This document shows positions 4,678 to 8,493 of a DNA stretch of 8,493 bases, in pieces. The position numbers and the translations under genes are program-made. Below the pieces are notes generated by a model. The model was not told where the DNA came from, did not search any database, and saw only the letters and a program-made list of their open reading frames with translations. Source of the DNA: CAYNFS01 sp964396685. GTDB taxonomy: Bacteria > Patescibacteriota > Doudnabacteria > UBA920 > 2-01-FULL-46-14. Each line of letters begins with the position of its first letter. Position 1 is the stretch's first letter. The stretch covers positions 1-8,493 of the forward strand of contig CAYNFS010000022.1 in the NCBI GenBank assembly GCA_964396685.1, in the 5' to 3' direction.

Positions 4678-5928
4678 TCACTTAATGATACCATATTCTT
4701 TCCCTGCATTTCTAAATGCTTCAAGCGCCCTGTCCATCTGTTCTCTCGTATGCACGGCGGAAATTTGCACGCGGATTCTGGCTTTGCCCTTTGGCACGAC
4801 CGGATAGGTAAAGCCGCGTACGTAAATGCCTTTCTTGAATAATGCTTGGGCTATGTCGAAGGCCAGCTTTTCTTCAAAAAGCATAACAGGAGTAATCGGA
4901 TGCTTTCCGTCCCCACCAAGAGTAAATCCTAATTTTTCCATTTGCTGCCTAAAGTATTTGGTATTCTCCGCCAGTTTGACTCGCAAACTCGCAAACTCGC
5001 TATCAAAATTTTTTAACACATGCAGCGCAGCCGCCGCAATCATTGGCGGCAAAGAATTGGAAAACAAAGTCGTTCTCGAACGCTGGCGCAGATACTCAAT
5101 GATTTCTTTGCGACCAGCAGTAAATCCGCCGCCCGCCCCTCCCAAAGCTTTGCCGAATGTCGAGGTTAAAATATCCACTCTGTCCATCATCCCTTCAACG
5201 CTTCCTCGGCCTTTTGCCCCCAGTACGCCGCTACCATGAGAATCATCAACCATGACCATCGCCCCATATTTTTCTGCGAGGTCACAAATTTCTTTGATCT
5301 TTGCAGTATCCCCGTCCATTGAAAATATGCCATCAGTAGCGATTAGAAGTCTTCTTTGTCTGCCCTCTCCTGACGAGGGGAGGGTGGCCGCAGGCCGGGA
5401 GGGGTCAGAAGCAGTCTGCAACTGCTTCTCCAGATCCCCCATATCCGAATGCTTAAACCTAAATCTCTCCGCTTTGCATAGCCTAACCCCGTCTATAATC
5501 GAAGCGTGGTTTAGCTCATCGCTGAAAATCGCATCCCCTTCTGCTAAAATCGTTTCAAAAAGACCAGTGTTCGCGTCAAAACAGGAAGTATAGAGAATCG
5601 CGTCTTCAGTGCCGAAAAATTTGGCAATTTCTTTTTCCAAATCCTTATGAATAGTTGAAGTCCCGCAAATGAATCTGACCGACGCCATACCATATCCATA
5701 TTTTTCAATCCCATCTTTTGCAGCTTTGGCCATCTCGTCACCTCCCGCAAGTCCTAAATAATTGTTGCCGCAGAAATTGAGAAGAGTAGCCTTGTCATCC
5801 TGAGCGGTGCGAAGGATCTCAATCTCTACCCCCTGCTTGCCGGAAATTACCTTCTCTTCTTTATAGGTCCCTGCGGTTCTGAACTCCTCTAGCTCTTTTT
5901 GAAATTGATCTTTGATATTGTTAAACAT
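4678..5928 (-). CDS. kbl: 2-amino-3-ketobutyrate CoA ligase (glycine C-acetyltransferase)
   Basis: A PLP-dependent alpha-oxoamine synthase of 416 residues that splits 2-amino-3-ketobutyrate with CoA into glycine and acetyl-CoA. Family motifs are plain: NFCGNNYLGL (51-60), YGMASVRFICGT (79-90), SDELNHASIIDGVRLCKA with the PLP-stacking His141, VDDSHGSG (228-235) and TSTFGKALGG with the Schiff-base Lys260, then NSLPP and YPVVPKGKARIRVQ. The E. coli enzyme has about 398 residues; the excess is explained by two in-frame repeats, around residues 37-46 (ILRTAQDD) and 174-190 (SDPSRPAATLPSSGEGR), the latter in the loop before LIATDGIFSMDG. The ATG directly abuts the TGA of the upstream methyltransferase and has GAAAGG 8 nt before it. 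It is the last gene of the tdh operon. Confidence 0.95.
   Translation of the reverse strand: MFNNIKDQFQKELEEFRTAGTYKEEKVISGKQGVEIEILRTAQDDKATLLNFCGNNYLGLAGGDEMAKAAKDGIEKYGYGMASVRFICGTSTIHKDLEKEIAKFFGTEDAILYTSCFDANTGLFETILAEGDAIFSDELNHASIIDGVRLCKAERFRFKHSDMGDLEKQLQTASDPSRPAATLPSSGEGRQRRLLIATDGIFSMDGDTAKIKEICDLAEKYGAMVMVDDSHGSGVLGAKGRGSVEGMMDRVDILTSTFGKALGGAGGGFTAGRKEIIEYLRQRSRTTLFSNSLPPMIAAAALHVLKNFDSEFASLRVKLAENTKYFRQQMEKLGFTLGGDGKHPITPVMLFEEKLAFDIAQALFKKGIYVRGFTYPVVPKGKARIRVQISAVHTREQMDRALEAFRNAGKEYGIIK
5363..5407. repeat. Palindromic repeat inside kbl (site 1)
   Basis: It contains CCCTC TCCTGAC GAGGG, GGCCGCAGGCC and flanking CTGAC-type ends, resembling dispersed 'CCCTCCCCTnGTCAGGGGAGGG' repeats. 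It encodes the Pro/Ser-rich stretch around residues 174-188 with no stop. Next to it a hairpin GAAGCAG/CTGCTTC (5409-5428) encodes the end of the preceding helix. Confidence 0.7.
5792..5820. repeat. 'GTCATCCTGAGCG' repeat inside kbl (site 2)
   Basis: The sequence TGTCATCCTGAGCGGTGCGA followed by AGGATCT is a well-known dispersed repeat core found in many bacterial genomes. Here it is read in frame as ILRTAQDDK, near residues 38-46 of Kbl, before NFCGNNYLGL. E. coli Kbl is about five residues shorter in this stretch, judged from memory. Confidence 0.7.
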
Positions 5929-6636
5929 TCACTTAACCTTTCTTAATACTACTAGCCATTCAAATTTTTTTTGTTCGTCTTTAGCGCCCACGTAACTATT
6001 CTCCCCGATCTCTTCAATTTGAAAACCTGTTTGTTGTGAAAGGTTTTCTATTTCTGCCTTTGTAAAATAGTGCTGATTTGCGCCAGTTTCCGCGCCGCTT
6101 GTGACTCTAAACGTCTTACCACCCCACTGATTCTCCTCTATTAATTGTTCATTTTCCTTGGATTTTTGTGAAGCTGACCTAACGCTCATAAAAAAGAGGC
6201 CATCTTTTCTTAAAACTCTAGAAAGCTCTTTCATCTTATTAAAAACGCTCTCGGTGTCACTGTAATCAATCACTCTCCTTGATATGGCTGAATCAAAAAC
6301 CTCTTCCGAATCTTTTTTTGCAAATGGCAAATGCTCAATATCACCCACAACAACGCTTGCGCTGAGATTTTCTTTCTCGATTCTTTCTTTGGTGATCCCT
6401 GCTCCTTTGGGACTCAACTCAATACCTGTTGCTTGGAACCCTTGCCTCGCAAGGAACTCCAGGTTGTTACCAAATCCCGACCCCAAATCCAATATTTTCT
6501 TTCCGATGCGATCGCGATATCTCTCAACAAAGCCCACTACCTGAGAGCTTGGCCCTTTTTCCATTAATTCAGGGCCGCGCGACTTGTATTTCTCCTCGTA
6601 CCCTCTCTGCGCTCCCAATAATGCTTCGTTTTCCAT
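5929..6636 (-). CDS. Class I SAM-dependent methyltransferase between tdh and kbl
   Basis: The 235-residue product has a Rossmann methyltransferase core: motif I KILDLGSGFGNN (47-58), an acidic residue at the end of strand 2 (TGIELS, Glu73), GDIEHLPF with Asp99, and SRVLRKDGLFFMSV (139-152) as the post-motif region. The N-terminal part (YEEKYKSRGPELMEKGPSS) resembles small-molecule or lipid/quinone methyltransferases of the UbiE/Methyltransf_11 type, and FTKAEIENLSQQTGF near 191 is typical of them. The substrate is unknown. Its ATG is 2 nt after the tdh stop and its TGA abuts the kbl ATG, so it is embedded in the threonine operon and probably translationally coupled; no Shine-Dalgarno is seen before its ATG. 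Confidence 0.85.
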   Translation of the reverse strand: MENEALLGAQRGYEEKYKSRGPELMEKGPSSQVVGFVERYRDRIGKKILDLGSGFGNNLEFLARQGFQATGIELSPKGAGITKERIEKENLSASVVVGDIEHLPFAKKDSEEVFDSAISRRVIDYSDTESVFNKMKELSRVLRKDGLFFMSVRSASQKSKENEQLIEENQWGGKTFRVTSGAETGANQHYFTKAEIENLSQQTGFQIEEIGENSYVGAKDEQKKFEWLVVLRKVK

Positions 6637-6638
6637 AT

Positions 6639-7931
6639 TTAAAACTGTATTAAAATTTTCGGATGTTCTTTGATCATCTTCTCAAACCTCTCTTTAGTAT
6701 ACTCGGAAATCGGCAGAATTGTCCCTTTCCCTTCGTTCAAAATCACTTTGTAAATCTGTTCTTGGATCTTGTTGCCTGGATTTTCCATCAAGTTTCTTGT
6801 GGTCTCCCAAGTCTGCCAAATCTGCCGGCCGATTACCGCGTGAAGCGTAAAACCGCGCACAATAAGTCTATTATAATCCTCCAGCACAAAATCGCCAGTT
6901 TTAATGCCAAAAAGAATGACATTGCCGCCGCGGCGGGTTGACCAAATAGCATTATTTAGCGACTGATTAGGCCCCGCCATTTCAAAAGAGACATCTGCGC
7001 CAAGACCGCCGGTGATTTTCATGATTTCGTCGGTTACTTCAGTATTGTGAGCGTAAGAATCCTTTGTCATCGCGAGCCCCGGAGGGGCGTGGCGATCTCC
7101 TGAATCTTGAGATTGCTTCGCTTCGCTCGCAATGACATCATTTTTTTGCCTCAAAGCTATAACGTAATCTATCCCCAACTTCTTTGCCATCTCAATCGCC
7201 ACAAGGTTCGGCTCAATGCCAATAATTTCCTTTGCCCCCATGCCTTTTGCTACAAGCAGTAAAAATAGCCCGATCGGACCTAGGCCAAAAATCGCGATGG
7301 TCTTATCTTTGAGATTTACTTTGCTGGCCGCGTGCACGGCATTGCCAAAAGGCTCCTGCACTGCGGCGACCTCGGGGCGGACTTTGCCGGTGTCGGTTTT
7401 CCAGACAATGTGAGCGGGAACTTTGACGTATTCTGCGAAACCGCCGTCATGGGAGATACCCAAAATTTTCTCATTGGTACAGACATGCTTTTCGCCACGC
7501 AAGCACTGAAAGCATTGATTGCAAACCACGTGCGACTCGCAAGAAACAAAGTCGCCTTTTTTGAGGTTGTATTTTTTGGCGGCATCCGGGCCTAGTTCAA
7601 TTATTTCGCCAAAAAATTCATGCCCGATAATGCGATAGGACTTGCCCCCGCCTGTCATCGCGAGCCCCGGAGGGACGTGGCGATCTCCTGAATCTTGAGA
7701 TTGCTTCGCTTCGCTCGCAATGACATTTTCTTGGTCAATACTCCCCAAAATCTGATCCCTAAACGCCTGGCGATACCAAATGCCCTTGTCAGACCCGCAA
7801 ACCCCGGCATAGTGGACTTTGACGATCACGTCATCCGGATTTTGAATTTCGGGCTTGGGAACATCGATGAGGTCAAATCCCCGCGATGATTCCCAATCCG
7901 ATTTTGCTTTGTCAAAGATTAGGGCTTTCAT
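6639..7931 (-). CDS. tdh: L-threonine 3-dehydrogenase, with two in-frame repeat insertions
   Basis: A zinc medium-chain dehydrogenase oxidising threonine to 2-amino-3-ketobutyrate with NAD+; kbl two genes downstream supports this over other MDR members. Numbering from the ATG at 7929-7931: catalytic zinc Cys45 (VCGSD) with His104-Glu105 (GHEFFGE), structural zinc Cys137, Cys140, Cys143 and Cys151, the TDH-like CESHVVCNQC and VQEPFGNAV, and the NAD loop GLGPIG (216-221). The frame is open back to a TTG at 7962-7964 (11 extra residues), but MKALIFDKA is the natural family start. At 430 residues it far exceeds the usual 340-350. Two near-identical 24-residue insertions (VIASEAKQSQ...PPGLAMT) lie at 70-93, just before GHEF in the catalytic domain, and 266-289, in a loop of the NAD domain. 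Confidence 0.92.
   Translation of the reverse strand: MKALIFDKAKSDWESSRGFDLIDVPKPEIQNPDDVIVKVHYAGVCGSDKGIWYRQAFRDQILGSIDQENVIASEAKQSQDSGDRHVPPGLAMTGGGKSYRIIGHEFFGEIIELGPDAAKKYNLKKGDFVSCESHVVCNQCFQCLRGEKHVCTNEKILGISHDGGFAEYVKVPAHIVWKTDTGKVRPEVAAVQEPFGNAVHAASKVNLKDKTIAIFGLGPIGLFLLLVAKGMGAKEIIGIEPNLVAIEMAKKLGIDYVIALRQKNDVIASEAKQSQDSGDRHAPPGLAMTKDSYAHNTEVTDEIMKITGGLGADVSFEMAGPNQSLNNAIWSTRRGGNVILFGIKTGDFVLEDYNRLIVRGFTLHAVIGRQIWQTWETTRNLMENPGNKIQEQIYKVILNEGKGTILPISEYTKERFEKMIKEHPKILIQF
7065..7137. repeat. 73-nt 'GTCATCGCGAG' repeat in tdh, copy A
   Basis: It runs from TGTCATCGCGAGCCC to CTCGCAATGACA with complementary ends and an internal GCGA-rich segment. It encodes residues 266-289 of Tdh in frame. 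It differs from copy B at 7653-7725 by a single base. Confidence 0.92.
7653..7725. repeat. 73-nt 'GTCATCGCGAG' repeat in tdh, copy B
   Basis: Identical to copy A except one base (GGGAC for GGGGC), giving Val instead of Ala in the encoded peptide. It encodes residues 70-93 of Tdh. The copies lie 588 bp apart, exactly 196 codons, in the same orientation. A more diverged relative is at 8351-8446. Confidence 0.92.
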
Positions 7932-7957
7932 TCTTTTTCTGTCATTTCTAATTAATG

Positions 7958-7990
7958 TTGACAAAACTCTCTCTCTCTCTCTGCTACCTT
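7958..7990 (+). promoter_or_regulatory. Candidate promoter with a (CT)8 tract in the spacer
   Basis: A perfect -35 TTGACA (7958-7963) is followed by AAA, eight CT units (7967-7982) and a weak -10 TACCTT (7985-7990). The spacer is 21 nt, four too long; loss of two CT units would give the ideal 17. It precedes the small membrane protein gene. TTGACA is also half of an inverted repeat TGTCA-N14-TGACA (7940-7963) that lies before the divergent tdh start. Confidence 0.4.
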
Positions 7991-8005
7991 AATGTCCAAA
8001 GGGAC

Positions 8006-8012
8006 AAGGAGG
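8006..8012 (+). promoter_or_regulatory. Strong ribosome binding site AAGGAGG
   Basis: A full consensus Shine-Dalgarno 5 nt before the ATG at 8018. It fixes this start over the upstream in-frame ATG at 7955, and it is far stronger than that of any other gene in the window. Confidence 0.85.
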
Positions 8013-8017
8013 ACGGC

Positions 8018-8221
8018 ATGACTTGGTTAAGGATTGTGGGCTGGACATTGCTTGGCCTAGCTTCACTTCTTGCTACGGGGGGCTTCCTGTATTTGCTAGC
8101 GAAGTTCCCGACCAGATTCCAAGATGCAGGATTAGAGATTCCCGTAGGACTCACTATCCTGCTCGCAGGAGTAGTTTGGGGTTTCGCTGAGGCTCGTGAC
8201 GCGTTCATCAAACGACGCTAG
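8018..8221 (+). CDS. Small two-helix membrane protein, unknown function
   Basis: Sixty-seven residues starting MTWLRIVGW. Two hydrophobic segments are evident: about residues 6-27 (IVGWTLLGLASLLATGGFLY) and 42-57 (PVGLTILLAGVVWGFA), joined by a loop with several charged residues (AKFPTRFQDAGLEIP), and the tail ARDAFIKRR is basic, so the C-terminus is probably cytoplasmic. No family is recognised. It is the only plus-strand gene here, with a consensus ribosome binding site, a TTGACA upstream and an intrinsic terminator downstream, so it is a complete single-gene unit. Its base use (few AT-rich codons, many CTT/CTA/GGA) looks different from that of its neighbours, which may point to a different expression level or a different origin. 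Confidence 0.75.
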   Translation: MTWLRIVGWTLLGLASLLATGGFLYLLAKFPTRFQDAGLEIPVGLTILLAGVVWGFAEARDAFIKRR

Positions 8222-8300
8222 CGATAGATTCCCTTGAATCCACTCTCGAACCTGGGCGCTGTGATGAGGCCTTCGATTTCGTCGATCCATCTGCGCCTTA

Positions 8301-8331
8301 CCCCTGCGTTCGCGCCGGGGATTTTTTTATT
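8301..8331 (+). terminator. Intrinsic terminator of the small membrane protein gene
   Basis: The hairpin CCCCTGCG TTCG CGCCGGGG (8 nt arms, one internal T-C mismatch, a UUCG tetraloop) is followed at once by ATTTTTTTATT. It lies about 80 nt after the stop codon in the right orientation. The 8222-8300 stretch before it shows no other feature. Confidence 0.88.
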
Positions 8332-8350
8332 CTAAATTTTGAAAGATGCT

Positions 8351-8446
8351 CGTCATTGCGAGGACTCCGACGTTACGTCGGAGGACGAAGCAATCTAATT
8401 TTCCCTTGGGATTGCTTCTCCCTCGCCAGCTCGGGGTTGCAATGAC
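8351..8446. repeat. Diverged 'GTCATTGCGAG' repeat with an internal perfect hairpin
   Basis: The ends CGTCATTGCGAG and GGGGTTGCAATGAC are complementary. Inside are CTCCGACG TTA CGTCGGAG (8365-8383) and two GATTGCTTC-type segments facing each other (GAAGCAATC and GATTGCTTC). It belongs to the same broad family as the two repeats in tdh but is intergenic. Confidence 0.8.
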
Positions 8447-8463
8447 AGTTATTAAGGAGATGG

Positions 8464-8483
8464 ATTCCCGCTTCCGCGGGAAT
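8464..8483. repeat. Short 'ATTCCCGC' hairpin repeat
   Basis: Perfect 8-bp arms ATTCCCGC and GCGGGAAT around TTCC, followed by GAAAC. It is the core of the repeat family at 2764-2845 and 4576-4663, and is probably cut by the window end. Confidence 0.75.
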
Positions 8484-8493
8484 GAAACTTACT

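Noticed and set aside
4678..6636. TGA recoded to glycine, as in some Patescibacteria
   Set aside because: TGA ends kbl, the methyltransferase and the DUF3800 gene exactly at the family end points or gene junctions, and no in-frame TGA interrupts a conserved protein.
7955..8017. A longer, 88-residue form of the small membrane protein starting at 7955
   Set aside because: The extra 21 residues are coded by the TTGACA/(CT)8 region and have no ribosome binding site, while a consensus one precedes the ATG at 8018.

Overview
The window looks like a piece of a small-genome, uncultivated bacterium, most probably a member of the Patescibacteria (Candidate Phyla Radiation), perhaps Parcubacteria. The reasons are the PaaX/Cas2-like protein typical of that group, leaderless or weak-Shine-Dalgarno genes, a tRNA without an encoded CCA end, a DUF3800 gene, and a very high load of short palindromic repeats of the 'GTCATTCCCGC', 'GTCATTGCGAG' and 'GTCATCCTGAG' kinds. 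TGA is used as a real stop (kbl, the methyltransferase, the DUF3800 gene), so this is not a code-25 lineage such as Gracilibacteria. The lineage call is inference.

Layout. Bases 1-435 hold a tRNA-Ser(GGA) gene on the minus strand and, upstream of it, two extra tRNA 5' halves separated by stem-loop elements. Bases 401-1033 hold a PaaX/Cas2-like gene bracketed by two copies of a 34-bp palindrome. Bases 1080-3828 hold, all on the minus strand, yvcK (UDP-sugar-binding regulator of cell-wall metabolism), a short GNAT acetyltransferase and an endonuclease Q-like DNA repair nuclease, the last two tightly coupled. Bases 3960-4525 hold a DUF3800 gene broken by a one-base frameshift, with a 12-codon leader ORF in front of it. 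Bases 4678-7931 hold a compact minus-strand operon tdh - methyltransferase - kbl. At 8018-8221 the only plus-strand gene encodes a 67-residue, two-helix membrane protein with a strong ribosome binding site and an intrinsic terminator; it diverges from tdh across a (CT)8 tract. The right end is made of repeats.

How the genes work together. Tdh oxidises L-threonine to 2-amino-3-ketobutyrate and Kbl cleaves that with CoA to glycine and acetyl-CoA, so the operon is a two-step threonine degradation route with an unexplained methyltransferase between the two enzymes. EndoQ with its acetyltransferase partner looks like a repair/stress pair.

The most striking theme is dispersed palindromic repeats sitting in frame inside essential-looking enzymes: one in endoQ, two different ones in kbl, and two almost identical 73-nt copies in tdh. 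A second theme is palindromes around the Cas2-like gene and inside the tRNA locus.
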